A stretch of 50,151 bases of DNA from GCA-002772825 sp964560655 (GTDB taxonomy: Bacteria > Patescibacteriota > Minisyncoccia > GCA-002772825). A program made the position numbers and the translations under genes. This document shows positions 39,226-47,670 of the stretch, piece by piece; position 1 is the stretch's first letter, and each line of letters begins with the position of its first letter. The stretch is from contig CAZLLR010000002.1 in NCBI GenBank assembly GCA_964560655.1, positions 1 through 50,151 on the forward strand, in the 5' to 3' direction. The notes beneath the pieces are model-generated. The model did no database searches. It was given only the letters and a program-made list of their open reading frames with translations, and was not told the origin of the DNA.

Positions 39226-40923
39226 TTACAACTCCTCAGGCTGTGGAGCGATAGGCTTAGTCCTCCAAAACTTATGCCGGAAAGATACTACTATCTCATC
39301 TAACTCTCTATTCTTTAACACGACGAGTACACTAACTCCAGTCACAATACCTATGACCCCAGAGAGTAACCCTTGGAATAATATGCCTAAGAATGTATTT
39401 ATATCAAAAACATTATTAAAGATAGCCAAAGAAATATAAGCGACAACGCCCATAACGATAGCTGAAGTAAGTGACTGCCAACTTACCCTCCTCAGTCCAG
39501 ACAACCTGCCAAAGTCCCTTTCAAAAATTCTCCATAAGATGATACCGTTTAAGAGCATGCCAAACGAATAAGCAATAGGGAGGGCCAACACAGTTGAGCC
39601 AACTACTCCCTCTACTCTCAAAAGATCTTCAACGAAAATCCGAACAGATGGCAACAAATCAAATATTTTTATAAAGACAAATGCTGAGATGATTATAATA
39701 ACCGAAGATATAATATTAATTACGATAGGCTTCCTAGTCTCACCTGAGGCATAATAACCGCGGACAAACAATAGGACCAAGCTCTGAGAAACAAGAGAGA
39801 ATATAAAGACGGCCAAAGCCGCAGCCACAAGCCTAGTATCCGTCCAGTCGAAAGAGCCAGTCCCCAGTATCACTCTCACTATCTGAGCTCTAAGTACGAT
39901 AAAGAGCCCCGTTAAAGGCACAGACCAGAAGATAATGTGCCTACCGGCTATCAGTATGTGGTTTAGAAATTCCTCTCGCCTATTCTCTGTAAAGAAACGC
40001 GCTAAAGTCGGGAAAGCAGCTACCGAATAACTGGCTCCTATCACAGCAAGGGAGACAGACTGTAGGTTAAAAGCAAAAGTTAAAATAGTAATACTGCCTA
40101 TACTTATACTAGAGGCCAAAGCTACAAAGATAGTAAACACAAACTGAGTCACTGAAAGGCCCAACGCGCGAGGGAGAGAAAGGTAAAAAACTTTTCTTAT
40201 ATCAGAGAAATTTCTTACAATCTCAAACTTAGGTAAGAAACCAATCTTATAGACAATGGGAATTTGTATCGCAAAATGAAGAAAAGCCCCAAGTAAAACT
40301 CCAAGAGCTAAGCCATTTAAGCCGAAGGCTGGGTATAGAAATATTATCCCAAAGATTATTCCTATGTTATAAAATATCGGCGCTAGTGCATAGATAAAGA
40401 ACTTATTAAAAGACTGAACGATGCTTGAGAATATACCCGATAGACCTAAAAAGACTGGGGAGAGAAGAAGTATCCTTGTGAGAGTGATGAGTTTTTCGGC
40501 CTCATTCTCACCAAAGCCCGGTGCTATAAATTTTACCAAATAAGGGATTGCGAAAAACAAAATTACAGACAAGGAAAGTATAAGGATAGCGAAAATACTA
40601 AAAACTGAATTTATAAACCTAGAGGCTTCTTCCTTCCTTTGTGCATCCGTGTTCTTCTTATCTGAAAGTTTACCTAAAAAAATCGGTATCAAGACGGAGA
40701 CTGAGACAACTAAAGAAACAGCAAAAACATATACAAGATCTGGTATCCTAAAAGATGCATAATATATATCAAGATCCAGTCCTGCACCGAATTTACCAGC
40801 AAGGAGCCTGTCTCGGAACAAAGCTAAGACTTGCGAACCCAGTGAAGAGAGGGCAAGAAGAAGCGCTGCTTCATGCAAACCATCAAATCCTTTATAAACA
40901 AAATTTAATATCCTTTTTACCAT
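39226..40923 (-). CDS. murJ: Lipid II flippase MurJ (MviN)
   Basis: This 565-residue protein has about 14 membrane helices. The MurJ marks are SSLGSQVLALFRDRLLAGKF and FGAGLDLDIYYASFRIPDL near the start, LPRALGLSVTQFVFTIFVAL, then GASYSVAAFPTLARFFTENR, and LVLLFVRGYYASGETRKPI. It flips lipid-linked peptidoglycan precursor across the membrane, so this organism makes its own wall. It precedes the oxygen-defence genes on the same strand but functional linkage is unlikely. Confidence 0.95.
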   Translation of the reverse strand: MVKRILNFVYKGFDGLHEAALLLALSSLGSQVLALFRDRLLAGKFGAGLDLDIYYASFRIPDLVYVFAVSLVVSVSVLIPIFLGKLSDKKNTDAQRKEEASRFINSVFSIFAILILSLSVILFFAIPYLVKFIAPGFGENEAEKLITLTRILLLSPVFLGLSGIFSSIVQSFNKFFIYALAPIFYNIGIIFGIIFLYPAFGLNGLALGVLLGAFLHFAIQIPIVYKIGFLPKFEIVRNFSDIRKVFYLSLPRALGLSVTQFVFTIFVALASSISIGSITILTFAFNLQSVSLAVIGASYSVAAFPTLARFFTENRREEFLNHILIAGRHIIFWSVPLTGLFIVLRAQIVRVILGTGSFDWTDTRLVAAALAVFIFSLVSQSLVLLFVRGYYASGETRKPIVINIISSVIIIISAFVFIKIFDLLPSVRIFVEDLLRVEGVVGSTVLALPIAYSFGMLLNGIILWRIFERDFGRLSGLRRVSWQSLTSAIVMGVVAYISLAIFNNVFDINTFLGILFQGLLSGVIGIVTGVSVLVVLKNRELDEIVVSFRHKFWRTKPIAPQPEEL

Positions 40924-40973
40924 TTAAACAAAAGCACTTCAAAAACGGATAAAACTATTATACGATATAATAC

Positions 40974-41201
40974 ATGAAAAGACGCATGGGGATAAAGTAT
41001 CTTACTACTAAAGAAGCTGCCCTTATCTTAGGGGTGTCCCCTGCTACCCTAAGGATATGGGACGAGAATGGAAAATTCAAAGCGGAAAGAGACCCTAAAA
41101 ATAATTACCGCATCTATAGGATACCTGAAATAGAGTCCTTTATGAAAGATCATAACTTAAAGCACCAGACAAACAAAAGACTCGTTGACGAGGATGAATA
41201 A
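40974..41201 (+). CDS. Small MerR-type HTH protein
   Basis: This 75-residue protein is a lone winged HTH of the MerR/excisionase kind (YLTTKEAALILGVSPATLRI followed by WDENGKFKAERDPKNNYRIY and RIPEIESFM). It has no effector domain; the tail is a short charged helix. It could regulate murJ, whose start is divergent and 50 bases away. A TATAAT (40966-40971) lies only two bases before the first ATG, so the second ATG at 40986 is the more likely start. Followed by a terminator. Confidence 0.85.
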   Translation: MKRRMGIKYLTTKEAALILGVSPATLRIWDENGKFKAERDPKNNYRIYRIPEIESFMKDHNLKHQTNKRLVDEDE

Positions 41202-41203
41202 AA

Positions 41204-41240
41204 TAAAAAAACCGCTCGCCATGTGACGAACGGTTTTTTA
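41204..41240. terminator. Terminator between the MerR gene and rnpB
   Basis: AAAAAAACCG/CGGTTTTTTA with an inner TCG/CGA, between convergent transcripts. It can serve the MerR-type gene on the plus strand and rnpB on the minus strand. Confidence 0.85.
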
Positions 41241-41247
41241 TTTGTTT

Positions 41248-41712
41248 GCTTACGCTTATAAGCCGAATTCTGTACTGAACTTACCCGAGAGCAAGGACAG
41301 CGATAATCATTTATCTGTTCCATCTGTTACCAAACGGAATCAAGCGGCACTCCAGCACTAGGCTGACACGGCCTTGCACCAAACAGGGTTTACCACTTAT
41401 AACCGTTGCCGATTATAACTCTAGAGTAGCCTTACGACATCTCTAGTCTTTTCACCTTTCTCCTTAGATAAACCAAGGATAGTATTGTCTCTGTGGCACT
41501 TTCCCTACTCCGACATCACTGCCGAAGCGGAGGGTATTACCCTCTGCTTACTTCTGCCAAAATTGTTTGAATGAAGTGAAATTACAATTTTGAGTATCCG
41601 CCTAGGGTGGACTTTCAAATTCATATTCACCTCAAACAAACAAAATCAACAGGGTGTTCGGACTTTCCTCCCTGTACTTTTAAAAAAGACAGAGCGATTA
41701 TCCAGCGTAAGC
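41248..41712 (-). ncRNA. rnpB: RNase P RNA (bacterial)
   Basis: The 465-nt minus-strand RNA matures tRNA 5' ends. Helix P1 is exact: GCTTACGCT at the 5' end (41712-41704) pairs with AGCGTAAGC at the 3' end (41256-41248). The P4 strand GAGGAAAGTCCG is at about 41672-41661, GTGCCACAGAGA at about 41499-41488, GGTAAACCCTG at about 41394-41384, and the conserved 3' ACAGAATTCGGCTTA at about 41272-41258. It is longer than the common 350-400 nt because of added stems, including CAAAATTGT/ACAATTTTG (41592-41559). It has its own promoter. Confidence 0.96.
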
Positions 41713-41719
41713 TATATAT

Positions 41720-41748
41720 ATTATAACACTATATTACCTAAAATGCAA
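41720..41748 (-). promoter_or_regulatory. Promoter of rnpB
   Basis: TTGCAT (41748-41743), a 17-base spacer, then TATAAT (41725-41720). The predicted start is about 41713, one base from the 5' end given by P1 pairing. The whole promoter lies within the 55-base sequence duplicated across the scaffold gap. Confidence 0.8.
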
Positions 41749-41766
41749 GCATGAAACTCTCTATAT

Positions 41767-41866
41767 NNNNNNNNNNNNNNNNNNNNNNNNNNNNNNNNNN
41801 NNNNNNNNNNNNNNNNNNNNNNNNNNNNNNNNNNNNNNNNNNNNNNNNNNNNNNNNNNNNNNNNNN
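41767..41866. other. 100-N scaffold gap flanked by an exact 55-base duplication
   Basis: Exactly 100 N. The 55 bases before it (41712-41766) are identical to the 55 after it (41867-41921). This looks like two contigs sharing an assembly k-mer that were joined with a default gap, so real missing sequence is unlikely. Confidence 0.85.
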
Positions 41867-41915
41867 CTATATATATTATAACACTATATTACCTAAAATG
41901 CAAGCATGAAACTCT

Positions 41916-44201
41916 CTATATATCGCAAGAACCAGCTACGCAGGCGAGCTCTTTCTTTACTTCAGTGTTGTCTTGCATCTCATGTAAGACAATTCTTGAA
42001 AAATCAATCTTTCCAAGCCTATTTACCATCTCTTTATATCGATCTTTATCAATAGCTTCATATGGAGCAAGAAGATATACATGGTCTTCTTTCGGCAAGA
42101 AAGATAGACCTCCTACTAAATCCCAGTTCTGGTATAGCCAATTTGAGACAGGGATCCATTCATTCTCACCCACAGAGATAGTGACTGATGGATTATGTTC
42201 TGTATAATGTTCTTTCACCATCTTCCAGTGCTCTAATTGTTCTAGAGCGTTCATATCGTCTTTAAATATAGATCCTGATGGTGCTTTAACAGGAAACTCT
42301 AAGACAAAAGTATTAGCCTCTTCCATGTTTTGCCCGACCTCAGGCTTGTATTGGAACTTCTGATCTTTCATCATTTTAAAGAGAGGGTCTGTCGCTGAGA
42401 TCCTTACACGCCTTATATAATACTTTGCATGTCTTGGGTGCATGCCTGAGGAAGAATCAACGAGTTGAGAAAGAGTACCTGAGGGCTTGACGCAAGTGAT
42501 AGAAGCAGACTGATTCACTCCAAATTTCTTGGCATATATCTTATTCAAACGCACCGCCTCTTCCTTGAGCTTCTTAAGTACTTTTCCATTACGGACAGCA
42601 GGACAATCCCACTGACCAGTAATAGAAACTCCCAATAATCGCTCTTTCTCACAATTTTCCTTCCATTCTTTAGAAAGATATTTAAAGTTTGTAAGAGTTG
42701 ACTGATATGTCCCCAATATCACCGCCACTTTCATCTTCTTCATAAGAGTCTTCTCTGTATCTTCAGCCCTAGCCACTATCTCAGAAAGATTACAAAATTG
42801 CCTTGGTTGAAGGATTATCTCTCCGCAAGGATTTACACCTAGGTCGTTAATATGTCCGCCTAAGACCTTAATACGCCTCTCTGGCATAGTCTTTAAAAGC
42901 CCACCTCTGTTGAAGATACCTCTTTCACCAGAACGGCTTTTCATGAGGGCAACCCATTCATCCATAAACTCTTCATTGCTTGGTTTTTCCAAATAAACAG
43001 CGGAGTTATTAGCCAAACTTCTTTGCGGTTCTGTAAGGTAAAATTGCCCCTTCTTAGCGTCACGCATCTCTGTATCATCAAGATCAGAGAGTGATATAAG
43101 AGCACTTCTCCTCACTCCACCAGAGACGACAACTTCCCCTATTTTGCAGACGATATCATGCACATCTACATTTGAAAGTCTTCTCCCTTGTCTCCTCAAT
43201 ATTTTCTCACGAGAAAACTCTATCACTTGCCTTAGAGGATCCGGACCTGAAGAACGCCCGCCGAAAGTCTTTAGCCTAGCGCCAGCTGGTCTCAACTTTG
43301 AATAATCAAAAGTCACGTCTTTTCCATCAAACCATGTTTTCATCCCATGGATTAAAGCATCGGCCCAACCTTCTTTACTGTCAGCAATTATATACACTGG
43401 TAATGGAAGCTTCTTCCCGCTTTGTTCTTTTATCTGGGGTAGAGCTTGCACATTTTTACTCTCTACTGAAAAGCCCAACCCTGTCCCGCACATCAAGATG
43501 TACATTATCTCTCCAAAGTCCTGCAACCTCGAAGGCGCAGTAAATGAACAATTATAAGCGCAGACATTTGTCTCACGCGCCGGTTTGCCAGCAAACTGGA
43601 AGAGCCTCATAGAAGGCATAGCATTCTGCCTTAAGATTGCTTCCTTCACCTCTTTGTATTCAGCAACACTAAGTTTACTTCCTAAGTTCTCTTTCATAAA
43701 GTCGACATAACGATCAACGGTCTCAATCCAAGACTCTCTCCTTCCCTCACTTTCAACCCACCTAGCATAAGTTCTATAAAAAATAAACTCTGCTAATTGA
43801 TTTTTAAAATATTTACTGCTTTCTTTTGTAATTTTTTTTACATGTTCAGGGACTTGCGAATCTTGCATGCGCACTTGAGCCCTTCTGTCACGATATATGA
43901 TGTAAGATTTGGCAGTATCAACAAAATCTTCCCAAATAAGTTCTCTTTCCACGGCATCTTGTACGTCTTCAACCGTTGGAATAAAATATTTATTCTTAAT
44001 ATTAGTCTTATATAAGTAGAGCACCACCTTCTCTGCGATTCTATGAGCGTCAAAGTCACCACCTTCTCTTGTCGCCTTCATCGCCTTACCAACAGCGCTA
44101 GAAATCCTATTGATATCAAAAGGGACGATCTTTCCATCACGCTTCTTTGTACTCTTTATAAGCTTGGAAACATTTTTTGTGGCCTCAACACCTTTAACCA
44201 T
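41916..44201 (-). CDS. nrdJ: Adenosylcobalamin-dependent (class II) ribonucleoside-triphosphate reductase
   Basis: This 761-residue enzyme makes deoxynucleotides. An N-terminal ATP-cone (about residues 15-110, KRDGKIVPFDINRISSAVGK) is followed by the ten-stranded barrel. Key cysteines are present: one of NVCAYNCSF and the QFCNLSE cysteine as the redox pair, NPCGE as the thiyl-radical site, and the C-terminal shuttle pair in ELACVAGSCDI. CVKPSGTLSQLVDSSSGMHP and MCGTGLGFSVE match monomeric Lactobacillus-type RTPR. It needs vitamin B12 but no oxygen. The stop (TAG, 41918-41916) lies in the duplicated 55 bases; rnpB follows on the same strand. Confidence 0.95.
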   Translation of the reverse strand: MVKGVEATKNVSKLIKSTKKRDGKIVPFDINRISSAVGKAMKATREGGDFDAHRIAEKVVLYLYKTNIKNKYFIPTVEDVQDAVERELIWEDFVDTAKSYIIYRDRRAQVRMQDSQVPEHVKKITKESSKYFKNQLAEFIFYRTYARWVESEGRRESWIETVDRYVDFMKENLGSKLSVAEYKEVKEAILRQNAMPSMRLFQFAGKPARETNVCAYNCSFTAPSRLQDFGEIMYILMCGTGLGFSVESKNVQALPQIKEQSGKKLPLPVYIIADSKEGWADALIHGMKTWFDGKDVTFDYSKLRPAGARLKTFGGRSSGPDPLRQVIEFSREKILRRQGRRLSNVDVHDIVCKIGEVVVSGGVRRSALISLSDLDDTEMRDAKKGQFYLTEPQRSLANNSAVYLEKPSNEEFMDEWVALMKSRSGERGIFNRGGLLKTMPERRIKVLGGHINDLGVNPCGEIILQPRQFCNLSEIVARAEDTEKTLMKKMKVAVILGTYQSTLTNFKYLSKEWKENCEKERLLGVSITGQWDCPAVRNGKVLKKLKEEAVRLNKIYAKKFGVNQSASITCVKPSGTLSQLVDSSSGMHPRHAKYYIRRVRISATDPLFKMMKDQKFQYKPEVGQNMEEANTFVLEFPVKAPSGSIFKDDMNALEQLEHWKMVKEHYTEHNPSVTISVGENEWIPVSNWLYQNWDLVGGLSFLPKEDHVYLLAPYEAIDKDRYKEMVNRLGKIDFSRIVLHEMQDNTEVKKELACVAGSCDI

Positions 44202-44426
44202 ATTGTTTTTAGTATCATCTCTTGATCCTTACTTTATAAGGGCATATAAATGGAAGATAAGAGGAAAATTAATATTGATAATTTATATTGGCATTATAGC
44301 AAAATACTACAAGCCAAAGGAAGTGGACAACTGTCAAAAAACAACTTAAAAAACAAATAAATAAACTTGTCCATTATTTTAATCTTATTAGCGGTAAAAT
44401 CCTTTCATTTTCATACTTAAAAATGC

Positions 44427-44432
44427 TATAAT
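44427..44432 (+). promoter_or_regulatory. -10 box for the 132-residue gene, probable leaderless start
   Basis: TATAAT ends seven bases before the ATG at 44440. A weak -35 (TTCATT, 44404-44409) lies 17 bases upstream. Confidence 0.6.
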
Positions 44433-44439
44433 TTAACCA

Positions 44440-44838
44440 ATGTTAAACACACCAGAACAACCAAACCAATTTAAAACGTCTGAAGATGAGATTGACTCAC
44501 TAAAAAGGCAAATTGAAGAGCTAAAGTCAGGCTCCCCAGAGGGTCACCTTGAGACTGCCACTGAAGTAGTAAAAGAACATACAAAAAAAGTACCAGAAGA
44601 GACACTTCACGAAGAATATATATACACTCCGAGCGAGGAAGAGGTAGAAAAACATAATTCTGCAATTTTCGACTTGCCACCAGAAGAACACGACCAAAAA
44701 ATAATCAAACTACTAAGCCTTGCTGAAGAAAAAGGAATTTTAAATGTAGTTAAACTTATATCTAAGACGAGCGACCCTCATTTATTAGACGATTTTGAAC
44801 GCGCCCTCGCTCGCAAGATAACAGAAGAAGTTAATTAA
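44440..44838 (+). CDS. Acidic hypothetical protein paired with the TraD/VirB4-like ATPase
   Basis: This 132-residue protein has no membrane segment. Residues 14-32 form a likely coiled coil (DEIDSLKRQIEELKSG), the middle is acidic and disordered (EEYIYTPSEEEVEKHNS), and the C-terminal 55 residues form a compact helical segment (IIKLLSLAEEKGILNVVKLI, SDPHLLDDFERALARKI). I do not recognise the family. It ends six bases before the ATPase gene, so it is probably an adaptor or regulator of that ATPase; this rests on position only. Confidence 0.8.
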   Translation: MLNTPEQPNQFKTSEDEIDSLKRQIEELKSGSPEGHLETATEVVKEHTKKVPEETLHEEYIYTPSEEEVEKHNSAIFDLPPEEHDQKIIKLLSLAEEKGILNVVKLISKTSDPHLLDDFERALARKITEEVN

Positions 44839-44844
44839 TCATCA

Positions 44845-47310
44845 ATGACACAAAGTTTCTCTTTCAACTCATACTCTATCCCCTATGACCTTATTCTAAT
44901 TATTTTATTATTAGGATTATTTCTAGGGCTAATGTATGGACTAGCCTTATATCTCTTTCGCAAGTCAAAGATGAAGCACCGTCTTATGTGGTCTCTAAAG
45001 ATGGCTCTTATAGAAATAACTCTTCCCCAAGACGAAGAGAAAGATGAGACAAAAACATTTAAAGACATTATCTCCGTCATGGAAGAGTTTTACTCCAGTA
45101 TGGCAGCTATAAAAGATACGAAAGTATCGTGGCTTGATGATAGTCCATACTTTGCCCTAGAGATAGGACTGCCGGCAAAAGGACCTGAGGTTTCTTTTTT
45201 CTCAGCCGTCCCGAGGTCTAAGATACAAGTTTTTGAGAAACATCTTCATTCTCTTTTTCCAAGTGCCAAAGTACGAGAAGTCAAAGATGATTATAATGTA
45301 TTCAAATACGAGGGAGACAGCGCTGGCGCTGTGGCATCACTTAAAACTCATAGTGTCCTCCCTATAAAAACTTATGACAAATTCAATGCCGACCCACTCC
45401 TGACTATCATCAACACATTTTCAAAATTACAGAAGGAAGGAGAAGGAGCTGCTCTTCAGTTGATAGTCTCCCCCACCCCAAACACTCAACTCTTAAAGAA
45501 AACCAAATCAACGCTCGACAAAGTCAGAAGAGGAGAAAGTCTAAATAAAACTCTCTCTGGTAGTGGCTGGCTTACAATAATCTTTAACCTTATTGATGAG
45601 CTAATCTTAGGAAATACCTCCAAGAAAAAAAATGATGATAAAAATAAAGATCTCTCCATAGATGAAGAGACGAAGGAGCTCCTTGAAAAAAAAGCTTCTC
45701 ATCATATATTCTCTGCGAACATACGGCTCGTCGCTTCTTCCCACGACAAAGGTGAGGCCGTCTCTATCTTAGGAGAAGTGGAGAGTGCTTTCCTTCAGTT
45801 TAGTGAACCTCATGGAAACAGCCTAAAGTTCAAAAGACTAAAAGGCAAAGCCTTAAATAAATTGTTCCTAGAATTCTCCTTTCGTCTTTTTAACAAGAAA
45901 CAGGTTCTACCGCTTAATACCGCAGAATTAACCAGTATTTTCCATTTCCCGGTTGGGGTGACGACCTCTCCTCACCTAAAACAAGCTCGACTAAACGAAG
46001 CCCCCACCCCTCAAGACATGTTAGAAAGCGGAGTAATCATGGGAGAAAATAATTTCCATGGAGACAAGAGTCTTGTCCACATGGCAGAAGATGACAGACG
46101 AAGACACTTATACATCATAGGTCAGACTGGTACAGGTAAGACAAGCCTTATGAAGAATATGATAGCCCAAGATATAAGAGAGGGGAAAGGTGTCTGCTAC
46201 ATAGATCCGCATGGCAGTGACATAGAAGACATACTAAGTATCATCCCTAAGGATAGAATAGAAGATGTAATATACTTTGACCCGGCAAATACTGAGATGC
46301 CGATGGGGCTTAACATGCTTGAGTACGACCCGCTCTACCCAGAGCAAAAGACTTTTGTCGTAAACGAACTCCTAGGGATATTTAATAAGCTCTTTGATAT
46401 GAAAGCCGCTGGTGGGCCGATGTTTGAACAATACTTTAGAAATGCGACGATGCTCGTTATAGACGATTCAAAGTCTGAAGCAACGCTTATCGATATTTCC
46501 CGAGTTCTTTCAGATAAAGATTTCCGTGACAGAAAGATTGCCGCTTGCCTTAACCCTGTCGTCAAATCTTTCTGGAGAGATGTAGCAGAAAAAGCCGGAG
46601 GAGAAGCGGCACTTTCAAACATCGTCCCTTATATCACAAGTAAGTTTGATACATTCATGGCAAATGATGTCATGAGGCCAATACTTGTCCAAGAGAAATC
46701 GTCCTTTAACTTCAGAAGAATTATGGACGATAAGAAAATCCTTCTTATAAACTTATCCAAGGGCCGGCTTGGTGACCTTAACTCAAATTTACTGGGACTC
46801 ATAATTGTCGGCAAGATCTTGATGGCCTCTCTTTCTCGAGTGAATATGCCCGAGAGAGAACGAAAGGACTTCTACTTGTATATAGACGAATTCCAAAATG
46901 TAACTACCGACTCTATCTCCACTATCCTATCAGAGGCGAGGAAGTATCATCTTGACCTTATAATAGCCAACCAGTTCATAGGACAGATAGAAGAAAATAT
47001 AAGGAAAGCAATCTTTGGAAACGTCGGCTCTATAGCTTCCTTCCGAGTGGGCGCCGAGGACGCAGAGTTTTTAAAGACACAATTTGAGCCAACCTTCTCT
47101 GTGCGCGACCTTATAAATGTAGACAACTACAATGCGTATATGAAGCTCTTGGTAAATGGACAACCGGCAAAACCTTTTAACCTTAAGACGTTAATGTTTG
47201 AAGACGGTGACCACCAAATGGCAGAAAAGATAAAAGAACTCTCAAGTCTCAAATATGGCAAACCAAGAAACTTGGTAGAGATGGAGATAAATGAAAAATA
47301 TAATACATAA
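44845..47310 (+). CDS. Membrane-anchored TraD/VirB4-like AAA ATPase (DUF87 type)
   Basis: This 821-residue protein has one N-terminal membrane helix (about residues 14-38), a large cytoplasmic domain of unknown type (about 60-390) and a type IV secretion-style ATPase core: Walker A GQTGTGKT (426-433) after RRHLYII, CYIDPHGSDIEDIL, Walker B FYLYIDEFQN (676-685), and the LIIANQFIGQIEENIRKAIF sensor block. Such orphan ATPases recur in CPR genomes without a full type IV secretion set, and none is present here. They may move DNA or protein, or power pilus-like machines. The cargo is unknown. Confidence 0.88.
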   Translation: MTQSFSFNSYSIPYDLILIILLLGLFLGLMYGLALYLFRKSKMKHRLMWSLKMALIEITLPQDEEKDETKTFKDIISVMEEFYSSMAAIKDTKVSWLDDSPYFALEIGLPAKGPEVSFFSAVPRSKIQVFEKHLHSLFPSAKVREVKDDYNVFKYEGDSAGAVASLKTHSVLPIKTYDKFNADPLLTIINTFSKLQKEGEGAALQLIVSPTPNTQLLKKTKSTLDKVRRGESLNKTLSGSGWLTIIFNLIDELILGNTSKKKNDDKNKDLSIDEETKELLEKKASHHIFSANIRLVASSHDKGEAVSILGEVESAFLQFSEPHGNSLKFKRLKGKALNKLFLEFSFRLFNKKQVLPLNTAELTSIFHFPVGVTTSPHLKQARLNEAPTPQDMLESGVIMGENNFHGDKSLVHMAEDDRRRHLYIIGQTGTGKTSLMKNMIAQDIREGKGVCYIDPHGSDIEDILSIIPKDRIEDVIYFDPANTEMPMGLNMLEYDPLYPEQKTFVVNELLGIFNKLFDMKAAGGPMFEQYFRNATMLVIDDSKSEATLIDISRVLSDKDFRDRKIAACLNPVVKSFWRDVAEKAGGEAALSNIVPYITSKFDTFMANDVMRPILVQEKSSFNFRRIMDDKKILLINLSKGRLGDLNSNLLGLIIVGKILMASLSRVNMPERERKDFYLYIDEFQNVTTDSISTILSEARKYHLDLIIANQFIGQIEENIRKAIFGNVGSIASFRVGAEDAEFLKTQFEPTFSVRDLINVDNYNAYMKLLVNGQPAKPFNLKTLMFEDGDHQMAEKIKELSSLKYGKPRNLVEMEINEKYNT

Positions 47311-47313
47311 AAG

Positions 47314-47344
47314 AAAAAAGGCTGATATTTAATCAGCCTTTTTT
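47314..47344. terminator. Terminator between the ATPase and the Cys-rich peptide gene
   Basis: AAAAAAGGCTGAT / ATCAGCCTTTTTT, a 13-bp stem with a five-base loop between convergent genes. The stop codon of the minus-strand gene lies within it. Confidence 0.9.
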
Positions 47345-47538
47345 AAACATTTACTACCGTCACACACTAGACAACAGTTTCTCTCATGGAAAGATACTGC
47401 TCCGCCATTATTTATATAATGATGGGTAGCTTCTTCATCACTAGGAGTATGGCCGAGTCTTTCCCCAGCAAAAAATGTGTTATCAGGGCCAAGAATTTCT
47501 CCTACTTGAAGACTTATATATAACTTAAAGTCTGACAT
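47329..47538 (-). CDS. Small Cys-rich hypothetical protein with strong Shine-Dalgarno
   Basis: This 69-residue protein has a C-terminal cluster NCCLVCDGSKCLKKAD (CC-x2-C-x4-C) able to bind a metal or form disulfides, and a His pair in ATHHYINNGG. There is no signal peptide. AGAGGAGG lies seven to eight bases before the ATG, much stronger than at neighbouring genes, which supports real translation. The last codons form an arm of the terminator. The family is not recognised. Confidence 0.7.
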   Translation of the reverse strand: MSDFKLYISLQVGEILGPDNTFFAGERLGHTPSDEEATHHYINNGGAVSFHERNCCLVCDGSKCLKKAD

Positions 47539-47642
47539 ATAATGCCTCCTCTTAGTCTATATTTATGTGACTCACAAAGAACCAGCCTATCTATTTAATC
47601 CAAGGATATATCTTCTAAAACCTTTGTCAATCGTTTTTATTT

Positions 47643-47667
47643 ATCACAAAAGACGGTCTTTTGTGAT
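47643..47667 (-). terminator. Terminator after the 7-TM protein gene
   Basis: ATCACAAAAGAC-G-GTCTTTTGTGAT, 12-bp arms, immediately after the stop at 47671. It is followed by T-rich sequence on both strands, so it may be bidirectional. Confidence 0.7.
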
Positions 47668-47670
47668 TTT

